NCBI GenBank assembly: GCA_005879205.1
Contig: VBLD01000269.1
Coordinates: forward strand, 559-6,412
DNA length: 5,854 nucleotides
Direction: 5' to 3'
DNA from: Deltaproteobacteria bacterium
GTDB taxonomy: Bacteria; Desulfobacterota; Binatia; DP-6
The notes beneath the pieces were generated by a model. It was not told where the DNA came from. It saw nothing but the letters and a program-made list of their open reading frames with translations, and did no database searches. Below are positions 1-5,136 of this stretch, piece after piece. Position numbers and translations under genes: made by a program. How positions within the stretch are numbered: position 1 is the stretch's first letter; every line of letters begins with the position of its first letter.

Positions 1-75
1 GCCACCAAGGTCTTTAAGCGGACGAGCCACATCACAGTGGTCGTCGACGAGCGTCCGAAGGGCGGGGAGGCATAG
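1..75 (+). CDS. rplV: 50S ribosomal protein L22, C-terminal end (partial)
   Basis: Only the last 24 codons and a TAG stop are present; the 5' part lies left of the window. The readable tail contains RTSHITVVVDER, the typical C-terminal beta-hairpin end of bacterial L22, followed by a short PKGGEA tail. L22 is a large-subunit protein that binds 23S rRNA and whose extended loop lines the peptide exit tunnel; that loop is not in this fragment. The position immediately upstream of rpsC is the canonical S10-operon order. The stop is 1 nt before the rpsC start, and the rpsC Shine-Dalgarno lies inside these last codons, which suggests translational coupling. Identification rests on the tail motif plus synteny. 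Confidence 0.93.
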   Translation, partial: ATKVFKRTSHITVVVDERPKGGEA

Positions 76-76
76 C

Positions 77-739
77 GTGGGTCAGAAGGTCCACCCGAAG
101 GGCTTCCGCCTGGGCGTCATCGAGAGCTGGGACTCGCGGTGGTTTGCGCGGCGGGAGTACTCGGAGCTCCTGCACGAGGACATCAAGGTCCGGAACTTCC
201 TGAAGAAGCGCCTGTACCACGCAGGAGTTTCGAAGATCGAGATCGAACGCGCCGCCAACAAGGCCAAGATGAATATCCACACGGCGCGCCCCGGAATCGT
301 GATCGGCAAGAAGGGTGCCGAGATCGAGAAGCTCAAGCAGGAGCTCGCGAAGCTCACCAGCAAGGAAACCTTCATCAACATCCACGAGGTGCGCCGGCCC
401 GACCTCGATGCCCAGCTCGTGGCCGAGAACGTCGCGCTGCAGCTCGAGCGCCGGGTCGCCTTCCGCCGGGCAATGAAGGAGGCGGTGGCGCGTGCCATGC
501 GGATGGGCGCACAGGGGATACGCATCCAGTCGGCGGGCCGGCTCGGAGGCTCCGAGATCGCGCGCACGGAATGGTACCGCGAGGGGCGGGTGCCGTTGCA
601 CACGCTCCGCGCCGACGTGAACTACGGCCTGGCCGAGGCGAAGACCACCTATGGCGTGATCGGCGTCAAGTGCTGGATCTTCCGCGGCGAGGTGCTGACC
701 AAGCAGGAGGAGGAGCAGCGCGCCGCTCTCGGCGTCTGA
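77..739 (+). CDS. rpsC: 30S ribosomal protein S3
   Basis: A 220-residue S3, normal length for the family. It starts with MGQKVHPKGFRLG, the family N-terminus, from a GTG codon preceded by GGGGAGG (64-70) at 6 nt spacing, so the start is well supported. A type-2 KH domain occupies about residues 38-106, with the GxxG loop GKKG at 77-80 (in GIVIGKKGAEIEKL). The C-terminal S3 domain follows with GRLGGSEIARTEWYREGRVP (154-173) and a further conserved stretch, LRADVNYG. S3 sits in the 30S head near the mRNA entry channel and, in the family, contributes to mRNA unwinding with S4 and S5. The C-terminus is short (KQEEEQRAALGV). It is followed after 12 nt by rplP. No anomaly is seen. Confidence 0.98.
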   Translation: MGQKVHPKGFRLGVIESWDSRWFARREYSELLHEDIKVRNFLKKRLYHAGVSKIEIERAANKAKMNIHTARPGIVIGKKGAEIEKLKQELAKLTSKETFINIHEVRRPDLDAQLVAENVALQLERRVAFRRAMKEAVARAMRMGAQGIRIQSAGRLGGSEIARTEWYREGRVPLHTLRADVNYGLAEAKTTYGVIGVKCWIFRGEVLTKQEEEQRAALGV

Positions 740-751
740 TCCGCAACCGAC

Positions 752-1171
752 ATGCTCGCTCCGAAGAAGGTCAAGTGGCGCAAGATGCAGAAGGGCCGGC
801 GGAAGGGGACCGCGTGGCGCGGGGCGACGCTCGCCTTCGGCGACTACGGGCTTCAGGCCCTGGAACGTGGCTGGCTCACCGCACGCGAGATCGAAGCGGC
901 GCGCGTCGCCCTCACGCGCTACATCAAGCGCGGCGGACGGGTGTGGGTGCGTATCTTCCCCGACAAGCCGCTCACGAAGAAACCGGCCGAGACCCGCATG
1001 GGAAAAGGGAAGGGCTCTCCCGAGATCTGGGTGGCGGTCGTCAAGCCCGGTCGCATGCTCTTCGAGATGGAAGGCGTGGAAGGCGGTCAGGCGCACGAGG
1101 CGCTCCGGCTTGCGGCGGCCAAGCTCTCGATCGCCACCGCGGTCCGGGTGCGGCACCCGGTGGCGGCGTGA
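752..1171 (+). CDS. rplP: 50S ribosomal protein L16
   Basis: A 139-residue, full-length L16 beginning MLAPKKVKWRKMQKGR, the expected family N-terminus. Conserved blocks include FGDYGLQALERGWLTAREIE (30-49), IKRGGRVWVRIFPDKPLTKK (58-77) and RMGKGKGSPEIWVAVVKPGR (82-101). Arg82 aligns with the position hydroxylated in some bacterial L16 proteins (Arg81 in E. coli); whether it is modified here cannot be seen. L16 binds 23S rRNA near the A site and the peptidyl transferase centre and helps late 50S assembly. The 12-nt gap after rpsC contains no obvious Shine-Dalgarno, so initiation probably depends on coupling to S3 translation. The rpmC start follows 4 nt after the stop. Confidence 0.98.
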   Translation: MLAPKKVKWRKMQKGRRKGTAWRGATLAFGDYGLQALERGWLTAREIEAARVALTRYIKRGGRVWVRIFPDKPLTKKPAETRMGKGKGSPEIWVAVVKPGRMLFEMEGVEGGQAHEALRLAAAKLSIATAVRVRHPVAA

Positions 1172-1175
1172 CGGG

Positions 1176-1370
1176 ATGAAACCTCAGGAATTCCGGGACA
1201 TGAGCGACGACGAGCTCAGGGCGCGCGTGTCGGAGCTCACCGAAACGCTCTTCCACCTCCGCCTCCGGCGTGCGACGGCACAGCTGCCGAACCCGATGAA
1301 GGTGCGTGAGACGAAGCGCGACCTGGCGCGCGCCAAGACCACCCTCCGGCAGCGGGAGATGCGGCCATGA
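1176..1370 (+). CDS. rpmC: 50S ribosomal protein L29
   Basis: A 64-residue protein starting MKPQEFRDMSDDELRARVSE, with LFHLRLRRATAQLPNP (25-40) and VRETKRDLARAKTTLRQRE (43-61). This is the two-helix hairpin typical of L29, whose usual length is about 60-70 residues. L29 sits at the polypeptide exit on the 50S subunit beside L23, near the docking site of SRP and trigger factor in the known structures. The ATG follows the L16 stop by 4 nt with only a weak upstream purine stretch, suggesting coupled translation. Its TGA overlaps the rpsQ start in an ATGA arrangement. Gene order L16-L29-S17 is canonical. Confidence 0.97.
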   Translation: MKPQEFRDMSDDELRARVSELTETLFHLRLRRATAQLPNPMKVRETKRDLARAKTTLRQREMRP

Positions 1371-1678
1371 CGACGGGACGGCGGAAGCAACGCGATGGCG
1401 TGGTCGTCTCGGACAAGATGACGAAGACGGTCGTGGTGGAGGTGGAGCGCCTGGTCCGGCACGGGCGGTACCGCAAGTATCTGAAGCAGCGCGCGCGCTA
1501 CAAGGCGCACGACGAGAAGGAGCAGTGCCGCGTCGGAGACCGGGTGCGGATCATCGAGACGCGGCCCCTGTCGCACGACAAGCGGTGGACCGTGCAGGCC
1601 ATCCTCGGACGACAGGAGGGGGCGGATGAGCCGCTCGTCGGCGGTGAGTTGCCGACTGCAGGCGCCGGCGAAGGGTAG
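1367..1678 (+). CDS. rpsQ: 30S ribosomal protein S17 with C-terminal extension
   Basis: A 103-residue S17. The OB-fold core runs from about residue 8 to 83: DGVVVSDKMTKTVVVEVERL (10-29), YKAHDEKEQCRVGDRVRIIE (45-64) and TRPLSHDKRWTVQAI (65-79). S17 is a primary 16S rRNA binding protein needed for early 30S assembly. The start overlaps the L29 stop (ATGA), with GGGAG at 1354-1358 as Shine-Dalgarno. S17 is usually about 80-90 residues and ends shortly after the TRPLSxxKRW block. Here a Gly/Glu/Pro-rich tail of about 20 residues (84-103, beginning EGADEPLVGGELP) follows, with no family motif I recognise. Tails of varied length occur in S17, so this may be a lineage trait. The tail DNA also holds a strong ribosome-binding site and a mini-ORF (annotated separately). 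Confidence 0.96.
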   Translation: MTTGRRKQRDGVVVSDKMTKTVVVEVERLVRHGRYRKYLKQRARYKAHDEKEQCRVGDRVRIIETRPLSHDKRWTVQAILGRQEGADEPLVGGELPTAGAGEG

Positions 1679-1685
1679 GCCATGA
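1614..1685 (+). other. Strong Shine-Dalgarno plus 19-codon mini-ORF inside the S17 tail
   Basis: Within the rpsQ 3' tail there is a perfect AGGAGG at 1614-1619, followed after 6 nt by ATG at 1626. That opens a reading frame of 19 codons (MSRSSAVSCRLQAPAKGRP) ending in TGA at 1683-1685. The TGA overlaps the rplN ATG at 1682 in the ATGA arrangement seen elsewhere in this cluster. It could act as a leader cistron delivering ribosomes to L14, or be the leftover of a former start region, or be a chance product of G-rich codons. The peptide resembles nothing I know. rplN has its own modest site, GAAGGG (1670-1675), so the mini-ORF is not required to explain L14 translation. Confidence 0.25.
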
Positions 1686-2050
1686 TCCAGGCGGAAAGCG
1701 TGCTCGACGTGGCGGACAACAGCGGCGCCCGAAAGGTTCTCTGCATCAAAGTGCTCGGCGGCACCCGGCGCAAGTACGCCTCGATCGGGGACATCATCGT
1801 GGTCTCGGTGAAGGAGGCCATCCCCAACGCCAAGGTGAAGAAGGGCGACGTCATGAAGGCGGTGATCGTTCGCACCGCCAAGGAGGTCGGCCGCAACGAC
1901 GGCTCCTACATCCGCTTCGACACCAACTCCGCGGTGCTGATTGACAATGCGCGCGAGCCGATCGGGACGCGCATCTTCGGTCCGGTGGCGCGCGAGCTGC
2001 GCGCCAAGCGGTTCATGAAGATCATCTCGCTCGCTCCGGAGGTGCTCTGA
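1682..2050 (+). CDS. rplN: 50S ribosomal protein L14
   Basis: A 122-residue protein, exactly the usual L14 length, beginning MIQAESVLDVADNSGARKVL. Other family blocks are IGDIIVVSVKEAIPNAKVKK (35-54), RNDGSYIRFDTNSAVLID (71-88) and GTRIFGPVARELR (95-107). L14 is a five-stranded beta-barrel on the intersubunit face of 50S; it forms a bridge with 16S rRNA and is the binding surface for the silencing factor RsfS in bacteria that have it. In E. coli this gene opens the spc operon. Here only 3 nt separate it from rpsQ, so a separate spc promoter would have to lie within rpsQ, and none is evident. GAAGGG at 1670-1675 is a modest Shine-Dalgarno. Confidence 0.99.
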   Translation: MIQAESVLDVADNSGARKVLCIKVLGGTRRKYASIGDIIVVSVKEAIPNAKVKKGDVMKAVIVRTAKEVGRNDGSYIRFDTNSAVLIDNAREPIGTRIFGPVARELRAKRFMKIISLAPEVL

Positions 2051-2052
2051 CG

Positions 2053-2379
2053 ATGGCCGTCGAGCGCATCCGTAAGGACGACACCGTGATCGTCATCGCC
2101 GGGCGCGAGCGTGGCAAGACTGGCAAGGTGCTCCGGCTGCTGCCCGAGAAGAACCGCGTGGTGATCGAACGGGTCAACCTCGTCAAGCGGCACCAGAAGC
2201 CGCGCGGGGTGCAGAGCCCGGGCGGGATCGTCGAGAAGGAAGCCTCGATTCACCTCTCCAACGTGCTGCCCATCTGTGGGCGCTGCAACAAGCCCGCGCG
2301 CGTCGGGCGCCGGCGCCTCGACAACGGGCGCGCCGCGCGCGTCTGCCGGCGATGCAGCGAGCTCATGGACAACGTGTGA
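2053..2379 (+). CDS. rplX: 50S ribosomal protein L24, zinc-ribbon type
   Basis: A 108-residue L24. The KOW motif is at about residues 5-35 (IRKDDTVIVIAGRERGKTGK at 6-25). The family block NLVKRHQKPRG (42-52) and GGIVEKEASIHLSNV (57-71) follow. The C-terminus has two CxxC pairs, Cys75/Cys78 (CGRC) and Cys98/Cys101 (CRRC), separated by a basic loop, as in zinc-ribbon L24 proteins of many bacteria; E. coli-type L24 lacks the complete set. L24 is one of the two assembly initiators for 50S, binding the 5' end of 23S rRNA near the tunnel exit. GGAGG at 2038-2042, within the end of rplN, serves as the Shine-Dalgarno. The stop lies 5 nt before the chosen rplE ATG. Confidence 0.98.
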   Translation: MAVERIRKDDTVIVIAGRERGKTGKVLRLLPEKNRVVIERVNLVKRHQKPRGVQSPGGIVEKEASIHLSNVLPICGRCNKPARVGRRRLDNGRAARVCRRCSELMDNV

Positions 2380-2384
2380 GCGGT

Positions 2385-2927
2385 ATGGCGGCGAAGCTGC
2401 GAGAACGGTTCAAGCAGGAGATCGTGCCCGTGCTCATGCGCGAGCTCGGGTGCCGCAACTCGCTCGCCGTGCCCCGACTGGAGAAGATCGTCCTGAACAT
2501 GGGCTTGGGCGAGGCGACGCAGAACCCGAAGCTCCTCGACGGAGCGGTCGAGGAGCTGAGCGCGATCAGCGGACAGAAGCCCGTCATCACCCGGGCCAAG
2601 AAGGCCATCGCCAACTTCAAGCTCCGTGAAAAAACGGCCATCGGCGCCATGGTGACGTTGCGGGGCGACCGGATGTACGAGTTCTTCGAGCGTCTGGTCG
2701 GAGCGGCGCTGCCTCGGGTACGCGACTTCAAAGGCGTCCCTGACCGCGCCTTCGACGGCCGGGGCAACTACTCGCTCGGCATCCGGGAGCAGATCATCTT
2801 CCCGGAGATCAATCTGGACAAGGTCGACAAGATCAAGGGGCTGACGATCGTGATCTGCACGACGGCCCGGTCGGACGCGGACGGCAAGACGCTCCTGCGG
2901 GCGCTCGGGATGCCGTTCCGAGCCTGA
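2385..2927 (+). CDS. rplE: 50S ribosomal protein L5
   Basis: A 180-residue protein, matching the usual length of about 179. It begins MAAKLRERFKQEIVPVLMRE. Conserved blocks are VPRLEKIVLNMGLGEATQNP (29-48), SGQKPVITRAKKAIANFKLR (62-81), FDGRGNYSLGIREQIIFPEI (123-142) and the C-terminal ARSDADGKTLLRALGMPF. L5 binds 5S rRNA and anchors it in the central protuberance, contacting the P-site tRNA elbow and S13. The ATG at 2385 was chosen because it matches the family N-terminus. An in-frame GTG at 2376 overlaps the L24 stop (GTGA) and would add MSG, and is a possible alternative. Neither has a strong Shine-Dalgarno, consistent with coupling to rplX. A 17-nt gap follows. Confidence 0.97.
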   Translation: MAAKLRERFKQEIVPVLMRELGCRNSLAVPRLEKIVLNMGLGEATQNPKLLDGAVEELSAISGQKPVITRAKKAIANFKLREKTAIGAMVTLRGDRMYEFFERLVGAALPRVRDFKGVPDRAFDGRGNYSLGIREQIIFPEINLDKVDKIKGLTIVICTTARSDADGKTLLRALGMPFRA

Positions 2928-2944
2928 CGGGAACGCGGAGGGGT

Positions 2945-3130
2945 ATGGCGAAGACGTGTCTCATGGTGAAGGCCTCGCGCCCGCCGAAGTTCAAGGTGCG
3001 CGCCTACAACCGCTGTCCGCTGTGCGGCCGACCGCGGGCGTTCTTCCGCCGTTTCCGCATGTGCCGCCTCTGCCTGCGGGATCTGGCGCGGCGCGGGCAG
3101 ATCCCGGGCCTGGTGAAGGCGAGCTGGTGA
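2945..3130 (+). CDS. rpsN: 30S ribosomal protein S14, zinc-binding short form
   Basis: A 61-residue S14 of the type found in Gram-positives, Thermus and many other phyla, as opposed to the roughly 100-residue cysteine-free form of E. coli. Start MAKTCLMVKA; RPPKFKVRAYNRCPLCGRPR (12-31) and FRMCRLCLRDLARRGQIPG (37-55) follow, ending KASW. The zinc ligands are Cys24, Cys27, Cys40 and Cys43. S14 assembles late into the 30S head beside S3, S10 and S19. The Shine-Dalgarno GGAGGGG (2937-2943) sits unusually close to the ATG, with the GGAGG core 3 nt away. Residue Cys5 near the N-terminus is not part of the ligand set. The stop codon merges with the rpsH Shine-Dalgarno (GAGG, 3129-3132). Confidence 0.98.
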   Translation: MAKTCLMVKASRPPKFKVRAYNRCPLCGRPRAFFRRFRMCRLCLRDLARRGQIPGLVKASW

Positions 3131-3137
3131 GGCGGTC

Positions 3138-3533
3138 ATGCTGACGGACCCGATCGCCGATTTCCTGACGCGCATCCGCAACGCGACCGCCGCGCGCAAG
3201 GCGACCGTCGACATGCCGTGGTCGCGCCAGAAGGCGGCGCTCGCCAAGGTGCTCGTGGCCGAGGGCTACCTGGCCGGCACGACGGTCGTCGAGGCCGAAC
3301 CGCGGCCAATTCTCCGAATCGAGCTCCGCTACGACGCCCAGCGGCGGCCGGTGATCGGCGGTCTCAAGCGGATCAGCCGGCCGAGCCTCCGCGTCTACGT
3401 CGGGGCGAAGGAGATCCCGGCGGTGCTCGGCGGCCTCGGTGTGAGCGTGCTCTCGACCCCCAAGGGGCTCCTCGTCGACCGCGATGCCCGGCAAGAGAAC
3501 GTCGGTGGCGAAGTCCTCTGCACGGTCTGGTAA
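3138..3533 (+). CDS. rpsH: 30S ribosomal protein S8
   Basis: A 131-residue protein of normal length. It starts MLTDPIADFLTRIRNATAAR and has the C-terminal signature GLGVSVLSTPKGLLVDRDAR (99-118) with a GGEVLCTVW terminus. The family usually reads STSKG where STPKG occurs here. S8 binds helix 21 of the 16S rRNA central domain and is essential for platform assembly. In E. coli it also represses the spc operon by binding its own mRNA near the start of rplE. I could not see a convincing helix-21 mimic around the rplX-rplE junction here, so that regulation is not asserted. GAGG at 3129-3132 provides the Shine-Dalgarno at 5 nt spacing. Confidence 0.98.
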   Translation: MLTDPIADFLTRIRNATAARKATVDMPWSRQKAALAKVLVAEGYLAGTTVVEAEPRPILRIELRYDAQRRPVIGGLKRISRPSLRVYVGAKEIPAVLGGLGVSVLSTPKGLLVDRDARQENVGGEVLCTVW

Positions 3534-3542
3534 AGGAAGAAG

Positions 3543-4091
3543 ATGTCGCGCGTCGGCAAGCAACCCGTCTCCCTGCCGCAGGGCGTCCGCGTCCACGCCG
3601 CCGACGGTGTCGTGCGCGTCGAGGGCCCCAAGGGGACGCTCGAGCGCCGTATCGAGCCCGAGGTGAGCGCGGTGGTGGAGGGCGGGGCCGTCATCGTGCG
3701 GCGGAGCGACGACTCGCGCCGGGGACGCAGCCTGCACGGCCTCACGCGGAAGCTCATCGGCAACATGGTCCACGGCGTCAGCCAGGGGTTCAGCCGCGTG
3801 CTCGAGATCAACGGCGTCGGCTACCGCGCCGAGGCCCGCGGCAACGTGCTCTACCTGACCCTCGGCTACTCCCATCCGATCGCCTTCCAGCTACCGCCGG
3901 GCATCTCGGCCAAGGTGGACCGGCAGGTGGTGGTGACGCTCGAGGGCCCGGACCGCGAGCTTCTCGGACAGACGCTGGCGGCCATCCGCGAGCTCCGACC
4001 GCCGGAGCCGTACAAGGGCAAGGGGGTCAAGTACGCGGAGGAGACGATTCGCCGCAAGGCGGGCAAGGCGGCGGCGGGAGGAGCGCGCTGA
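3543..4091 (+). CDS. rplF: 50S ribosomal protein L6
   Basis: A 182-residue L6, at the usual length of about 175-185. It opens MSRVGKQPVSLPQGVRV and has two tandem L6 domains: about residues 11-82 (VRVEGPKGTLERRIEPE at 24-40) and about 90-165. The C-terminal signature PPEPYKGKGVKYAEETIRRK spans 153-172 and is followed by an AGKAAAGGAR tail. L6 binds 23S rRNA near the sarcin-ricin loop and the factor-binding site, below the L7/L12 stalk base. The Shine-Dalgarno AAAGGA (3532-3537) overlaps the S8 stop, at 5 nt from the ATG. The TGA stop shares its last base with the rplR ATG (TGATG), a classic stop-restart coupling. Confidence 0.98.
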   Translation: MSRVGKQPVSLPQGVRVHAADGVVRVEGPKGTLERRIEPEVSAVVEGGAVIVRRSDDSRRGRSLHGLTRKLIGNMVHGVSQGFSRVLEINGVGYRAEARGNVLYLTLGYSHPIAFQLPPGISAKVDRQVVVTLEGPDRELLGQTLAAIRELRPPEPYKGKGVKYAEETIRRKAGKAAAGGAR

Positions 4092-4438
4092 TGCGGACGA
4101 ACCAGAAGGTGGTGGGCCGGGAGCGCCGGCGGGCGCGCGTCCGGCGCCGGGTGCGCGGCACGGACGAGCGGCCGCGCCTGAGCGTCTTCCGGAGTCAGAA
4201 GCACACCTACGCGCAGCTGATCACGGACCAGTCGGGGAAGACGCTGCTCGCCGTCTCGACCCAGTCGCCCGACCTTCGCGGCGAGCTCCCGAAGACGTCC
4301 GATGTGGGCGCCGCCAAGCAGGTCGGCCTGCTCGTCGCCCGGCGCTGTCAGGAGAAGGGCATCAAGCGCATCATCTTCGACCGAAACGTACTTCTCTACC
4401 ATGGCCGCGTGCGTGCCGTCGCCGAGTTCCTCGGGCGG
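4091..4438 (+). CDS. rplR: 50S ribosomal protein L18, C-terminus and stop codon missing
   Basis: The N-terminal 112 residues are a clear L18: an Arg-rich start (MRTNQKVVGRERRRARVRRR), RPRLSVFRSQKHTYAQLITD (27-46), DVGAAKQVGLLVARRCQEKG (71-90) and FDRNVLLYHGRVRAVAE (96-112). L18 binds 5S rRNA together with L5 in the central protuberance. Family members normally continue about 8 more residues (AAREAGLxF-like) and stop at around residue 120. Here the sequence after AVAE turns into FLGRPPSRHPRRTG, out-of-frame rpsE codons, and no stop occurs in this frame until 5123-5125, the rpmD stop. The end given (4438) is where coding in this frame ceases to be plausible, just before a C5 run. Start: ATG with GGAGG at 4077-4081. 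A small deletion or sequencing/assembly error is the simplest reading; a frameshift fusion to S5 is possible. Confidence 0.88.
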
Positions 4439-4946
4439 CCCCCGTCGCGTCATCCTCGACGCACAGGGCACCGAGCTGAAGGAGAAGGTCGTCCACATCA
4501 ACCGCGTCGCCAAGGTGGTGAAGGGCGGGCGGCGATTCAGCTTCAGCGCGCTGGTCGTCGTCGGCGACAACAACGGCCGCGTCGGCTTCGGGCTCGGCAA
4601 GGCCAACGAGGTGCCCGAGGCGATCCGCAAGGGCATCGACAAGGCGAAGAAGCAGATGATCGGCGTGCCGCGCGGCAACGGTACCATCCCCTACGAGGTC
4701 ATCGGCCGCTTCGGGGCCGGCGAGGTGCTGCTGAAGCCCGCCTCGGCGGGCACCGGGGTGATCGCCGGCGGGGGGGTGCGCGCCGTGGTCGAGCTCGCCG
4801 GGATCAGCAACGTGCTGACGAAGTGCATCGGCTCGAACAATCCGCACAACATGGTGCGCGCCACGATGGCGGCCCTTGGCCAGCTGAAGGAACCCGAGGC
4901 CGTGGCCGCGCGGCGCGGCAAGAGCGTGGCGGAGCTCCGATCGTGA
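4401..4946 (+). CDS. rpsE: 30S ribosomal protein S5, uncertain start
   Basis: From about position 4473 the protein is unmistakably S5: ELKEKVVHINRVAKVVKGGR (residues 25-44 from this ATG), RFSFSALVVVGDNNGRVGFG, VPRGNGTIPYEVIGRFGAGE (89-108), and GTGVIAGGGVRAVVELAG, then NPHNMVRATMAAL. The N-terminal dsRBD-like domain and the C-terminal S5 domain are both complete. S5 lies on the solvent side of 30S near the mRNA entry channel and influences decoding accuracy. The only in-frame ATG upstream is 4401, giving 181 residues, but its first 14 residues (MAACVPSPSSSGGP) are not family-like, are encoded inside conserved L18 codons, and have no Shine-Dalgarno. The next possible start is GTG 4413. The native start was probably lost together with the L18 end. 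The stop overlaps the rpmD GTG. Confidence 0.9.
   Translation: MAACVPSPSSSGGPRRVILDAQGTELKEKVVHINRVAKVVKGGRRFSFSALVVVGDNNGRVGFGLGKANEVPEAIRKGIDKAKKQMIGVPRGNGTIPYEVIGRFGAGEVLLKPASAGTGVIAGGGVRAVVELAGISNVLTKCIGSNNPHNMVRATMAALGQLKEPEAVAARRGKSVAELRS
4427..4443 (+). other. L18/S5 junction with frame discontinuity
   Basis: Conserved L18 coding ends at 4426 (GAG, Glu112), and S5-like coding (RRVILDAQGTELKEK) starts at about 4443 in the +1 frame. Only about 16 nt lie between them, ending in a C5 run (4439-4443). A normal junction needs about 8 more L18 codons, a stop, a Shine-Dalgarno and an rpsE start codon, typically some 40-60 nt. None of the three frames has a stop here that would end L18 sensibly. 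The segment is therefore either a deletion or consensus error, or a true novel junction read by a +1 shift. Every other junction in the window is intact. Confidence 0.7.
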
Positions 4947-5125
4947 GCGAGCGCATGGTGAAGATCCGGCTGCGCCGGAGCGCCATCGGCACGAGCCCCC
5001 GGCAACGCGAGACGCTGCGCGGCCTCGGCCTCAAGCGCATCGGCCAGTCGGTCATCCTCAAGGACTCGGCCGCGGTGCGCGGCATGATGCGTGCCGTCGC
5101 GCACCTCGTCGACACGGAGGACTGA
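4943..5125 (+). CDS. rpmD: 50S ribosomal protein L30
   Basis: A 60-residue protein from GTG 4943, or 56 residues from the internal ATG at 4955. The core KIRLRRSAIGTSPRQRETLR (7-26), GLGLKRIGQSVILKDSAAVR (27-46) and GMMRAVAHLVDTED match the bacterial L30 family, which is normally about 59-60 residues with a ferredoxin-like fold. The GTG start is preferred because GGAG at 4931-4934 lies 8 nt upstream, it overlaps the S5 TGA as GTGA, and the length fits. The ATG gives a slightly short N-terminus and has only a weak purine stretch upstream. L30 binds 23S rRNA at the 50S periphery. It is in the same frame as rplR, so the stop-less rplR frame terminates at this gene's TGA. An 11-nt gap precedes rplO. 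Confidence 0.95.
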   Translation: MSERMVKIRLRRSAIGTSPRQRETLRGLGLKRIGQSVILKDSAAVRGMMRAVAHLVDTED

Positions 5126-5136
5126 GGGCAGCCGGT

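Noticed and set aside
32..1156. Long minus-strand ORF (374 codons) antisense to rpsC and rplP
   Set aside because: It mirrors highly conserved S3/L16 codons in GC-rich DNA, its protein has no recognisable domain, and there is no ribosome-binding site or intergenic space. It is a shadow frame.
1560..1681. Separate spc operon promoter upstream of rplN
   Set aside because: The rpsQ-rplN gap is 3 nt and no recognisable -35/-10 pair is visible in the GC-rich rpsQ tail.
2340..2460. S8-binding autoregulatory mRNA site near the start of rplE, as in E. coli
   Set aside because: I could not find a convincing helix-21-like stem with an internal loop by eye; structure prediction against 16S helix 21 would be needed to claim it.
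2928..2944. Terminator in the largest intergenic gap (rplE-rpsN)
   Set aside because: At 17 nt it is too short, with no hairpin or T-run, and it holds the rpsN Shine-Dalgarno.
2991..3875. Minus-strand ORF of 294 codons opposite rpsN, rpsH and rplF
   Set aside because: It is the antisense shadow of three confident ribosomal protein genes, with His/Asp/Arg-rich composition typical of reverse-complemented high-GC coding DNA.
3218..4090. Upstream part of the 635-codon plus-strand frame as an N-terminal extension of L18
   Set aside because: It is out of frame with the intact S8 and L6 genes. The L18 family N-terminus begins cleanly at ATG 4091 with a good Shine-Dalgarno.
4770..4776. G7 run in rpsE as a possible frameshift (a similar G7 run occurs at 5562-5568 in rplO)
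   Set aside because: S5 and L15 family sequence continues in the same frame on both sides of each run, so no indel is indicated.
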